From: a virus | Strand: one strand, 5' to 3' | DNA length: 24,265 bases | Virus record (IMG/VR): IMGVR_UViG_3300007345_000269 | Coordinates: 1 to 24,265 of that record | In this document: positions 1-4,832 of the stretch, piece by piece | Position numbering within the stretch: position 1 is the first letter of the stretch | Layout: each line of letters starts with the position of its first letter | The notes under the pieces: model-generated | Database searches by the model: none | What the model was told of the DNA's origin: nothing | Seen by the model: only the letters and a program-made list of their open reading frames with translations | Translations under genes and position numbers: made by a program

Positions 1-16
1 AAGAGGAAACGTCTCT

Positions 17-199
17 TCATTTGATAGCTCCTGCATTTTCTATAATCTCCAACAATTCATCATCATCAACTATCTCTTTGCCACTGCCGTCACAAGCAGG
101 GCAGTCTTCATGAGACACATCATCATCTTCAAAAGCAGGAGTATCCCAAATCCATCCAGTTCCTCTGCATTGCAAACAATCAGTCTGTAAAAAAGTCAT
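17..199 (-). CDS. Small four-cysteine (DnaJ-type) zinc-finger protein
   Basis: A 60-residue protein with two CxxCxGxG-type motifs: C8-x2-C11-x-G-x-G, and C33-x2-C36-x-G-x-G-K. This is the pattern of the DnaJ cysteine-rich zinc centre, so one zinc ion held by four cysteines is the likely fold. The rest is acidic, with a run of Asp/Glu near residues 24-27 and 45-51. There is no J-domain, so it is not a chaperone of the DnaJ kind; in phages such isolated fingers usually have no assigned function. The start overlaps the end of the upstream HTH gene by 20 bases and a GGAAGG-like site lies about 10 bases before the ATG. It is therefore probably co-transcribed and coupled with the repressor. The function is unknown; a partner or modulator of the repressor is only a guess from position. 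Confidence 0.6.
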   Translation of the reverse strand: MTFLQTDCLQCRGTGWIWDTPAFEDDDVSHEDCPACDGSGKEIVDDDELLEIIENAGAIK

Positions 200-368
200 C
201 TGGCGTTACCTTCCCTTCAGTAGCTCTGTAGATGATCTGCATCACCCTCAAGCTTGGTTGCCTTTCACCCGCAATAATTCTGGACACAGTTGCTTTAGAT
301 AGTCCACACTTGTGAGCAAATTTAGTTTGGGTCAGCTTGTTCTGGCGTATGTAATGTCTGAGTTTCAT
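180..368 (-). CDS. Cro/CI-like HTH (XRE family) repressor
   Basis: A 62-residue basic protein made up almost entirely of one helix-turn-helix domain of the lambda repressor/Cro/XRE family. The HTH spans about residues 13-34 (Q14 to G34), with the typical turn at C21-G22-L23-S24 and a recognition helix K25-A-T-V-S-R-I-I. The length fits a Cro-type protein and there is no cleavable CI C-terminal domain. It is transcribed away from the early operon, and the shared intergenic region carries two palindromes over both promoters, so it very probably represses the early promoter, its own promoter, or both. The ATG at 368 lacks a clear ribosome-binding site, and the predicted transcription start falls on or next to this ATG. 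It may therefore be translated from a leaderless mRNA, as lambda cI is from PRM. The family call is secure; its role in a lysis-lysogeny decision is inferred. Confidence 0.85.
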   Translation of the reverse strand: MKLRHYIRQNKLTQTKFAHKCGLSKATVSRIIAGERQPSLRVMQIIYRATEGKVTPDDFFTD

Positions 369-372
369 AAGT

Positions 373-385
373 TAATTGTAAATTA
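373..385. promoter_or_regulatory. Second dyad over the repressor -10 box
   Basis: TAATT-gta-AATTA is a perfect dyad with 5-base arms. It overlaps the predicted -10 of the leftward promoter and lies just before the repressor start codon. Its sequence differs from the palindrome at 390-404, so it may be a second operator for autoregulation or a site for another protein. AT-rich dyads this short can also arise by chance. Confidence 0.35.
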
Positions 386-404
386 GTTGTTGACACAAAG
401 TCAA
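375..404 (-). promoter_or_regulatory. Leftward promoter of the repressor operon
   Basis: On the minus strand, TTGACT (404-399) is followed after 18 bases by TACAAT (380-375), a good sigma70-type pair. Transcription would begin about seven bases further on, at or beside the A of the repressor ATG (368), giving a leaderless transcript. The -35 box lies inside the palindrome at 390-404 and the -10 box inside the dyad at 373-385. Predicted from sequence only. Confidence 0.6.
390..404. promoter_or_regulatory. Candidate operator palindrome shared by both promoters
   Basis: TTGAC-acaaa-GTCAA is a perfect inverted repeat with 5-base arms and a 5-base centre. It contains the -35 boxes of the two divergent promoters, one in each arm. 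This is the size expected for a dimer of the adjacent 62-residue HTH protein, and binding here would close both promoters. The structure is seen directly; the protein that binds it is inferred. Confidence 0.6.
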
Positions 405-418
405 ATCATATCTACTTC
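390..418 (+). promoter_or_regulatory. Rightward early promoter
   Basis: A perfect -35 box TTGACA (390-395) is followed after 17 bases by a weak -10 box TACTTC (413-418). Transcription would start near 425, about 28 bases before the ATG of the nuclease gene at 453, leaving room for its AGGA ribosome-binding site at 439-442. The -35 box is half of the palindrome at 390-404, so a bound repressor would block it. The weak -10 suggests a promoter of moderate strength or one needing help. Confidence 0.55.
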
Positions 419-452
419 TACCACTATAAACCACTGTGAGGAACGGATTAAC

Positions 453-1337
453 ATGGAAGTACCAGCAACATTAAAAGAAATGGGTTATGCACATGATAGC
501 GCATCTGGGGCTACGGCTCCTAAAGATGAGATGATTTTAAAGCTGTGGGTGCGCCACAATAATATGCGCCTTCCAATGGCTGCTAGACCTTGGGCTGGAA
601 TTTGTGTTCAACAAGGTGTGGACCTAGCACTTGGATTAGCAGACTATAATGAGATGCTTGGTCAGCAAGAGCCTACCGACATGGCGCAAGCTGTTCGCTC
701 TGCGATGTCAAAGTATGACGAATACAAACCGCGCGATTGGGATGGCGGTAAAGATGCCGAAGAGTTTGACGCTTTTCGTGAGCATATCCCAGAAATGGTT
801 GCTGTTGGTATCGCTTCAGTAAAAGATTGTTTTTCTCAAGCTAATTTAATTGAAGGTGAGTATCAGCGTTGGCTTAAGGTTGATGGCTTAGATGTCCCTG
901 TAATGCTTTATCAAGATTATAGTGCGGGTGGTATGCAAGCTGACCTAAAGTGTAGCTTGCTGCTTCGCAACCCACCCAAAAAAGATGGCACAAGAAGTTG
1001 GCGCATACCAAAGCCGCGCACGACTCCAACATGGCAACAGGTTATGCAACAGGCTGTCTATTGGAAAGCTACAGGTCAAATGCCTTCACTGCTTTTTGTC
1101 ACAGCTTCCGGCTATCACATAGCCAATTCACAGAATTGTGAAGCCCTCACAGAAGATTCACTTAACAGGGCTTTCAATGATGCAGTCAGGTCTTGGAAGA
1201 CTACACAGAACCTAATTAGGGCTGCATACGGCAACTGGAACACGCTTGCTGGACTGGTTCAACCAGACTTTAATGAAATATCCAGAAGGCATGGGCCATC
1301 AATCACACAACTAGCAAGACAACTATGGAGTGACTAA
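453..1337 (+). CDS. PD-(D/E)XK (RecB/Cas4-like) exonuclease
   Basis: A 294-residue protein of the PD-(D/E)XK nuclease superfamily. The visible core is D155, then D164-L165-K166 (the D-x-K catalytic signature, here DLK in place of the usual DLKTS), followed by Q199/Q200 and Y203-W204, the Q-x-x-x-Y motif that marks RecB/Cas4-type nucleases. The strand after it (about 212-218, LLFVTAS) completes the fold. In phages this enzyme usually resects double-stranded ends to leave single strands for annealing, which fits the annealase gene and SSB-like gene downstream. The ATG at 453 is preferred: it has AGGA ten bases upstream, whereas the longer TTG start at 387 lies upstream of the predicted transcription start. 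It is the first gene of the early operon. The family is fairly sure; polarity and substrate are unknown. Confidence 0.75.
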   Translation: MEVPATLKEMGYAHDSASGATAPKDEMILKLWVRHNNMRLPMAARPWAGICVQQGVDLALGLADYNEMLGQQEPTDMAQAVRSAMSKYDEYKPRDWDGGKDAEEFDAFREHIPEMVAVGIASVKDCFSQANLIEGEYQRWLKVDGLDVPVMLYQDYSAGGMQADLKCSLLLRNPPKKDGTRSWRIPKPRTTPTWQQVMQQAVYWKATGQMPSLLFVTASGYHIANSQNCEALTEDSLNRAFNDAVRSWKTTQNLIRAAYGNWNTLAGLVQPDFNEISRRHGPSITQLARQLWSD

Positions 1338-1338
1338 T

Positions 1339-1611
1339 ATGTTTGAGCAAATTTGGGGTTATTTAACTGGCGCAAAGGAAGGCAAGGAAATTGTCTGGGA
1401 TTGGCCTGATGATAACTCAGAAAAAATCCCGCCTAAATATGTTGCTAATCTTTGCAAACGGATGCAGGTAAATGACTACATCATTTGTCCAAGCCGTAGA
1501 GAATCAGGCAGGGTTTTTAGTTGGCATCGCCGCAACACAGATAACCAGCTTATCACCCGTTCCATTATGAAAAATGGCAAAGCAGTAATTAAAGTTTGGA
1601 GAATCAGATGA
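1339..1611 (+). CDS. Small basic phage protein of unknown function
   Basis: A 90-residue protein with an acidic, tryptophan-containing N-terminal third and a strongly basic C-terminal half ending in V-W-R-I-R. The stretch from N49-D-Y-I-I to the end resembles small phage proteins that close with RVWRI. I recognise the pattern but cannot assign a function. The start at ATG 1339 is chosen over GTG 1330 because GGAG at 1327-1330 sits eight bases before it. The gene begins one base after the nuclease stop and its own stop overlaps the next start (ATGA), so it is part of the coupled early operon. No cysteine cluster, signal peptide or membrane segment is present. Confidence 0.6.
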   Translation: MFEQIWGYLTGAKEGKEIVWDWPDDNSEKIPPKYVANLCKRMQVNDYIICPSRRESGRVFSWHRRNTDNQLITRSIMKNGKAVIKVWRIR

Positions 1612-1937
1612 ACGATTTATTTGAAACACCAGCTTATAAGCTGTATCGGCAGACTGACCCCCAGACTAGCCGTGAGGCGGCGCAAAGTCTGGAAGTCAGT
1701 GCGATGGAACGTACCGTTGCGGAAGCTATCAAAGGCTTTCGTGCGGCAGGATGTATCTCTGATCAAGTCCTAGATGCCCTGCCGCAACACCGCTATAGCA
1801 CAGTCACGGCTAGGTACAAACAGCTAAAAGAGAAAGGAATTATCTTTGTGGATGACCGCAAGGCAAAGGGTGCGTCTGGCAGAGGTCAGCTAATAATGTG
1901 GCATAAAGATTTTTATAGGGAGCAAGCTAATGACTGA
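1608..1937 (+). CDS. Winged-helix DNA-binding protein (probable)
   Basis: A 109-residue protein whose middle looks like a winged helix: a helix around residues 30-45 (E-R-T-V-A-E-A-I-K-G-F), a second at about 50-58, and a recognition helix with S-T-V-T-A-R-Y-K-Q-L. A K-E-K-G-I-I-F-V beta hairpin and a Gly/Arg-rich loop (residues 86-95) then form the wing. The T-D-P-Q-T-S-R-E-A-A opening is common in small phage regulators of this type. It probably binds DNA, either as an early regulator or as a partner of the recombination proteins; no target is visible. GGAG at 1598-1601 lies six bases before ATG 1608, and that ATG overlaps the previous stop, so the longer TTG start at 1596 is not needed. 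Confidence 0.6.
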   Translation: MNDLFETPAYKLYRQTDPQTSREAAQSLEVSAMERTVAEAIKGFRAAGCISDQVLDALPQHRYSTVTARYKQLKEKGIIFVDDRKAKGASGRGQLIMWHKDFYREQAND

Positions 1938-2091
1938 TCAAGAAATGGAAATGTGGCAACACATTGATGAGTGCCGCGATGAAGTTAAGAAATTAACTGA
2001 ACAACTTACTGATTTGCAAAATGCTTTTACAGTATTTACTAACCTGTTAGCTGACAATTTCGAGAGGAGAAATAATGAGCGACCTAATTAA
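1930..2091 (+). CDS. Small acidic helical protein
   Basis: A 53-residue ORF that starts inside the end of the previous gene (8-base overlap) and ends 17 bases inside the annealase gene. It reads M-T-D-Q-E-M-E-M-W, then a heptad-like helix (residues 12-40: I-D-E-C-R-D-E-V-K-K-L-T-E-Q-L-T-D-L) that could form a short coiled coil. It fills the only gap in this part of the operon with a single open frame, which supports its being a gene. There is no clear ribosome-binding site; the overlap suggests coupled translation. The function is unknown. Confidence 0.5.
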   Translation: MTDQEMEMWQHIDECRDEVKKLTEQLTDLQNAFTVFTNLLADNFERRNNERPN

Positions 2092-2752
2092 ATGTATGGA
2101 TGCCGTCAATGAGTTGAACAAAACTCATGGTGTCAAACAGCGTGGCGGCAAGATGTACACTCAAGTTGTGCATCGCATGGAAGCCTTCCGCAGACACTTT
2201 GGTATATCGTGCGGCGTTAATACGTCTGTCTTGGTTGATGATGGTCAGCGTGTAGTTATCAAGGCTATCATCACTAATGCTGATGGTATCCAGATAGGCT
2301 CTGGTATGGCTGAAGAGATAAGAGGCCAAGGCCATGTCAATCAAACATCTGCATTAGAAAATGCCGAAACATCTGCTATCGGTAGAGCGTTAAGCTCTAT
2401 CGGTCTGGCTGGCGGTGAGTATGCGTCTGCTAATGAAATAGATGCAGTCAGCAGGAAAGAGGAAGCAAAGAAAGACCCTGCTCCTGTTCCTGTTCCTACT
2501 GCTACCGAAGTTGCAAAGAAAGAAACCCCAAAAGAAATAACAGAAGAGGTAAGAAAAGCTCAACTGTTCATGGGTGAAGTAAATGCAAAGTTGCCTAATC
2601 TTAAGCTGTTTACTGCGGTCAAAGAGTACATGGCTAATCCCTGGGTTAAAGAAAATATGAAGAACGCAGAGCTTCATGCACCCGAATTATATAAAATGAT
2701 CCGTGACAGATTTGTTTTGCGGGTAAACCAAGTGAAAGTAGCAGGAGAATAA
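2075..2752 (+). CDS. Single-strand annealing protein (ERF/Rad52-like)
   Basis: A 225-residue protein with an annealase-like core at about residues 22-125 and a charged helical C-terminal part, joined by a Pro/Val-rich linker (P-V-P-V-P-T, about 136-142). The strongest signature is S92-A-L-E-N-A-E-T-S-A-I-G-R-A-L followed by Gly-rich residues and A-S-A-N-E-I. It matches the E-T-x-A-I-G-R-A-L-x-x-x-G helix of phage ERF/Sak-type annealing proteins. These coat single-stranded ends and anneal them to complementary strands in phage recombination or concatemer and end repair. A strong AGGAGA site precedes ATG 2075. Between the nuclease and the SSB-like gene it forms a complete annealing module. Which annealase family (ERF, Rad52/Sak or a DUF1071-like group) cannot be decided by eye. 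Confidence 0.65.
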   Translation: MSDLIKCMDAVNELNKTHGVKQRGGKMYTQVVHRMEAFRRHFGISCGVNTSVLVDDGQRVVIKAIITNADGIQIGSGMAEEIRGQGHVNQTSALENAETSAIGRALSSIGLAGGEYASANEIDAVSRKEEAKKDPAPVPVPTATEVAKKETPKEITEEVRKAQLFMGEVNAKLPNLKLFTAVKEYMANPWVKENMKNAELHAPELYKMIRDRFVLRVNQVKVAGE

Positions 2753-2753
2753 A

Positions 2754-3104
2754 ATGGCGAAAAAGTTTATAAAGCTAACCACAATCCGTTGTTTCCCAAA
2801 CAATGATGGTCAGGCCAAGTCTAAATATGGCAACAGCAAATGGAAGCCGTGGAAGGACGGATCTCCTGCTGACATTCACCTTCGTTCTGAAGCTAGTTAC
2901 TCTGTGCAAGTTTATGAGAACGACGATGGCACATTGGGTATTAACATTGCTGAAGTGCAAGACTACGAATCATCAGACAGTATTGCTGACGGCATTTCGC
3001 AAGGTGGATTAAAGCCTGTTGGTGATGCAATCAATAAGAAGTTCCAACCTGCCGCTGGGCCAGTGGATGTTGAGGGTCTTGCTGATGACGATATTCCCTT
3101 CTAA
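2754..3104 (+). CDS. SSB-like protein with a DDDIPF C-terminal tip
   Basis: A 116-residue protein whose last nine residues, G-L-A-D-D-D-I-P-F, contain the canonical acidic tip of bacterial SSB (D-D-D-I-P-F), which recruits DNA repair and replication partners. Before it is a Gly/Pro-containing disordered linker (about 85-107). The N-terminal 75 residues (basic start, then K-Y-G-N-S-K-W-K-P-W, S-Y-S-V-Q-V-Y-E-N-D-D-G-T) look beta-rich and could be a compact OB fold, but are not close to standard SSB. It most likely coats single strands made by the nuclease and hands them to the annealase. ATG 2754 has AGGAGA five bases upstream and starts just after the annealase stop. The tip is certain; the OB fold is inferred. 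Confidence 0.65.
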   Translation: MAKKFIKLTTIRCFPNNDGQAKSKYGNSKWKPWKDGSPADIHLRSEASYSVQVYENDDGTLGINIAEVQDYESSDSIADGISQGGLKPVGDAINKKFQPAAGPVDVEGLADDDIPF

Positions 3105-3300
3105 GGCTGATGTCTCAGACAAGCTCCTCTATACAGCTAAAGAGGCTTGCTTGATTATCTTCGGAAGCAATGACAAAACGAAGATGAATCTTATGTATCG
3201 CTTGTTAAAGAGCAACAGGATAGACGCAGAGCGTGTTGGTAACACATGGTTTATCCCAAGACGGGAGCTTGTTAAGCTTAATGGAAAAGACCTTGTGTGA
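3085..3300 (+). CDS. Excisionase/MerR-type HTH DNA-binding protein
   Basis: A 71-residue protein with the layout of small excisionase-like domains. L-L-Y-T-A-K-E-A-C-L-I-I-F-G (residues 14-27) forms the first helices, M-Y-R-L-L-K-S-N-R-I-D-A (37-48) the recognition region, and R-V-G-N-T-W-F-I-P-R-R-E-L (50-62) the wing with its hallmark W-x-I-P-R-x-E. Such proteins bend DNA as recombination directionality factors or act as small transcription regulators. ATG 3085 overlaps the SSB-like gene by 20 bases with GAGGG eight bases upstream, so the longer upstream reading is rejected. With no integrase in the window a true excisionase role is unproven; an early regulator is as likely. Confidence 0.7.
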   Translation: MTIFPSKADVSDKLLYTAKEACLIIFGSNDKTKMNLMYRLLKSNRIDAERVGNTWFIPRRELVKLNGKDLV

Positions 3301-3457
3301 TGATTGCTCGAAAGAAGCAACCCAAACCGTCAAGAACAGGCAGTTCTGCTCACACTGTGCAATGCGTGTACTGCAACAAGACGATGCTTGCATCGGATAC
3401 GGGATGGGTGGTGAATGGTCTGGGGGTTGTGCTATGTCACAGTCTGTTACCAGATGA
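3281..3457 (+). CDS. Small zinc-ribbon protein (overlapping frame A)
   Basis: A 58-residue ORF with C6-D-D-C9 and C23-S-H-C26 separated by 13 residues, a plausible four-cysteine zinc ribbon of the form C-x2-C...F-C-x2-C-A. Its ATG overlaps the end of the HTH gene by 20 bases, and its TGA overlaps the ATG of the following gene (ATGA at 3454-3457), the geometry of coupled translation. The second half (Q-Q-D-D-A-C-I-G-Y-G-M-G-G-E-W) is less protein-like. The ORF at 3300-3515 reads the same DNA in another frame and also has a cysteine pattern, so one may be an accident or both may be used. The function is unknown. Confidence 0.45.
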   Translation: MEKTLCDDCSKEATQTVKNRQFCSHCAMRVLQQDDACIGYGMGGEWSGGCAMSQSVTR

Positions 3458-3515
3458 TTGTTTCTCTAGCTTCCGAAAAGAATCAGAGGCGGCTAGAGGC
3501 AAGGGAGTTAGCTGA
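3300..3515 (+). CDS. Small zinc-ribbon protein (overlapping frame B)
   Basis: A 71-residue ORF whose ATG shares one base with the stop of the HTH gene (TGATG), a common restart junction in this genome. After a basic N-terminal tail (K-K-Q-P-K-P-S-R) it has C23-V-Y-C26, then D-T-G-W-V-V-N-G-L-G-V-V-L-C-H and a further D-D-C-F. This is the layout of small phage zinc fingers with C-x2-C...C-H...C ligands. It overlaps frame A for 158 bases and the next gene for 62 bases. By appearance its second half is the better protein and frame A's first half the better one there, which leaves true dual coding open. Confidence 0.45.
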   Translation: MIARKKQPKPSRTGSSAHTVQCVYCNKTMLASDTGWVVNGLGVVLCHSLLPDDCFSSFRKESEAARGKGVS

Positions 3516-3711
3516 AGGTTACTACCTTGCTTTAATAAGCGCAGGATGGGGGCTATACCGCATTGGCAAAGAGCATAACATTGAGCCAATATACCCGAAA
3601 GGGAAAGGTATACTCCCTGATTGCACTGTTTCTGTAGGCATATGGACAGAAGAATACTTAATAGACCAACTGTCTGATTACATTCTTTATGGGGAAAAGT
3701 ATTTGATATGA
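3454..3711 (+). CDS. Small hypothetical phage protein
   Basis: An 85-residue protein with a helical start (S-E-K-N-Q-R-R-L-E-A-R-E-L-A-E) followed by a mixed region containing G-W-G-L-Y-R-I-G-K and I-P-like turns around residues 47-60. It ends with a helix W-T-E-E-Y-L-I-D-Q-L-S-D-Y-I. No family recognised. It starts at ATG 3454, overlapping the stop of frame A (ATGA), and its own stop overlaps the next ATG (ATGA at 3708-3711). No later in-frame ATG exists before the well-conserved-looking part, which supports this start. It is part of the early operon. Confidence 0.55.
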   Translation: MIVSLASEKNQRRLEARELAEGYYLALISAGWGLYRIGKEHNIEPIYPKGKGILPDCTVSVGIWTEEYLIDQLSDYILYGEKYLI

Positions 3712-3890
3712 AACAATATAAATGTTCCAGCGAAATGACTATCGAAGAGTTCAAAAAGGACTTAGAGGAAATAAAAAATAGAGCGAAAGAAGTGGAGCCA
3801 GTTAAAAATAATATTCGGCACAAGAAAGGAAAGCTTCCCTTAACTGTTTCCAACGCATTGTTTTACAACGGAACAAGAAAGAAAAACTAA
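3708..3890 (+). CDS. Small basic helical protein, last early gene
   Basis: A 60-residue lysine-rich protein: an amphipathic helix M10-T-I-E-E-F-K-K-D-L-E-E-I-K-N-R-A-K, then a basic tail ending in T-R-K-K-N. A start at M10 is possible, but ATG 3708 overlaps the previous stop in an ATGA junction and is preferred. It is the last rightward gene, and a hairpin terminator follows 18 bases after its stop. Charge and length would suit a nucleic-acid-binding or host-inhibitory peptide, but no function can be assigned. Confidence 0.5.
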   Translation: MKQYKCSSEMTIEEFKKDLEEIKNRAKEVEPVKNNIRHKKGKLPLTVSNALFYNGTRKKN

Positions 3891-3907
3891 CCCACTTCTT
3901 TTGTAGA

Positions 3908-3950
3908 AAAGGGGGCCACAAACCCCCCTTTCGTGTCATTTTTTCTTTTT
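3908..3950. terminator. Bidirectional terminator between converging operons
   Basis: AAAGGGGG (3908-3915) pairs perfectly with CCCCCTTT (3924-3931) around an 8-base loop. On the plus strand the stem is followed by a T-rich run (3939-3950), and on the minus strand it ends directly in four Ts. It lies between the last rightward early gene and the last leftward late gene (stop at 3936-3938), so it can stop both transcripts. The T-run on the plus side begins eight bases after the stem, which may make rightward termination less efficient. Confidence 0.75.
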
Positions 3951-4235
3951 AGCTTTATTACGCTTAGATATAGCAGAGGCTTTGCGTTTAGCATCAGACT
4001 TACTGCTTGCACCCCAAGCCCTAAGAGACAACAACAGTCTAGTCGGCTTGCCGTTCTTCTTCTCAGGCCCACGCATACCACCCATTCTAGCTAGGAAACT
4101 GGCCCTTCTAGGGTTGTCGCCCTTCTTTACTGGTGCTTTTAGCTTGCCACCTTTATAAGATGCCCTTCCCTTGGCGTTTAAACCGCCCTTGGGGTTCTTC
4201 CCTGCTTTGCGTGTCCATGCAGGAGACTTAGCCAT
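3936..4235 (-). CDS. Basic DUF6321-type protein
   Basis: A 99-residue, extremely basic protein. The opening P5-A-W-T-R-K-A-G-K-N-P-K-G-G-L-N-A-K-G-R and then Y-K-G-G-K-L-K-A-P-V are the hallmark of the DUF6321 family, known to me from marine phages. The C-terminal half is a lysine/arginine-rich, probably disordered tail ending in K-A-K-K-K-K. There are no cysteines or membrane segments. The charge suggests binding to nucleic acid or another polyanion, but no role is established. GGAGAG lies six bases before the ATG and the gene overlaps the lysozyme stop by 8 bases, so it is the last gene of the late lysis unit. Confidence 0.75.
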   Translation of the reverse strand: MAKSPAWTRKAGKNPKGGLNAKGRASYKGGKLKAPVKKGDNPRRASFLARMGGMRGPEKKNGKPTRLLLSLRAWGASSKSDAKRKASAISKRNKAKKKK

Positions 4236-4683
4236 CGTCGCTCTCCACAGCCCTCATACGGTCTACTAAACGCCTAGCCCGATTCGGAACTTGCGTATAC
4301 CAACGGCTATCGACCATTTCATCTGCGGCTTTATTCCAATCACGGGCATCAACGCCAGCCTTCATACCTTTGAATTTAGATAAGCGAGGTCTGCCCAGAT
4401 TAAACATCATGTTAGCTACGATGTGCTGGCACTCTTGTGGTAGATCATCAAAGTCAGAGTAAAGAGTTTTGCACTCATCAACAGCTATAGCCATATCAAG
4501 ATTAAACACTTGATGCACTCGCTCTTGCTCAATGACTGTGCCGACAGGCTTGCCGTATTCTTTATCTTCTTTGGTTACAAGATGACCAATGCCGAATGTG
4601 GGTAAGCCAAGATGATCTAAATAGATCTCGTACTTACAGCCCTCATCTTCCGCAAGCTCAACCCGTAGCTGAGTTACATTCAT
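4228..4683 (-). CDS. GH24 (T4-type) lysozyme, endolysin
   Basis: A 151-residue lysozyme that cuts the N-acetylmuramic acid-N-acetylglucosamine bond of peptidoglycan at the end of infection. The catalytic triad of T4 lysozyme (E11, D20, T26) is present with exact spacing as E14, D23 and T29, and G-I-G-H follows directly. The later helical lobe has M-M-F-N-L-G (about residues 92-97) and the closing N-R-A-R-R-L-V-D-R-M, both typical of the family. There is no signal peptide or signal-arrest-release helix, so it should stay in the cytoplasm until a holin opens the membrane. It is coupled (ATGA) to the small basic gene upstream and lies just after the GTA-type holin gene. Confidence 0.93.
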   Translation of the reverse strand: MNVTQLRVELAEDEGCKYEIYLDHLGLPTFGIGHLVTKEDKEYGKPVGTVIEQERVHQVFNLDMAIAVDECKTLYSDFDDLPQECQHIVANMMFNLGRPRLSKFKGMKAGVDARDWNKAADEMVDSRWYTQVPNRARRLVDRMRAVESDDG

Positions 4684-4832
4684 TTCTTTTTCTTCTTTGC
4701 TGTCTTGGCAGATTGCTTGAAAGCTTTAGCAGTAGGCGCACCCTTTGCTCCAACTTTCCGCATCTTCTCACCAGAACCAGCGGCAATGCGCTTTTTCTTG
4801 GCATGGATGTTGGCATATAAACCTTTTTTCAT
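4680..4832 (-). CDS. 50-residue basic phage protein (MKKGLYANIHAK type)
   Basis: A 50-residue protein beginning M-K-K-G-L-Y-A-N-I-H-A-K-K-K-R-I, then A-G-S-G-E-K-M-R and G-A-K-G-A-P-T-A-K-A-F-K, and ending in five lysines. I recognise this as a small, highly basic protein found in many marine phages, of unknown function. It overlaps both neighbours with ATGA junctions: the holin stop (4829-4831) and the lysozyme start (4681-4683). This strongly supports it as a gene despite its size. The protein is mostly Lys/Ala/Gly and has no membrane segment. Placement between holin and endolysin is conserved-looking but may be coincidental to function. Confidence 0.75.
   Translation of the reverse strand: MKKGLYANIHAKKKRIAAGSGEKMRKVGAKGAPTAKAFKQSAKTAKKKKK

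Noticed and set aside
1-17. Short inverted repeat AAGAG...CTCTT at the left edge, a possible terminator of the leftward repressor operon
   Set aside because: Only five pairs, overlapping the stop codon, and any T-tract would lie outside the window.
387-452. TTG start at 387 extending the nuclease by 22 residues
   Set aside because: It lies upstream of the predicted transcription start near 425 and within the promoter; ATG 453 has a good ribosome-binding site and the extra residues look unlike the family.
3437-3853. 138-residue minus-strand ORF opposite the small early genes
   Set aside because: It lies antisense to three coupled plus-strand genes, has no ribosome-binding site or family features, and crosses no gap.
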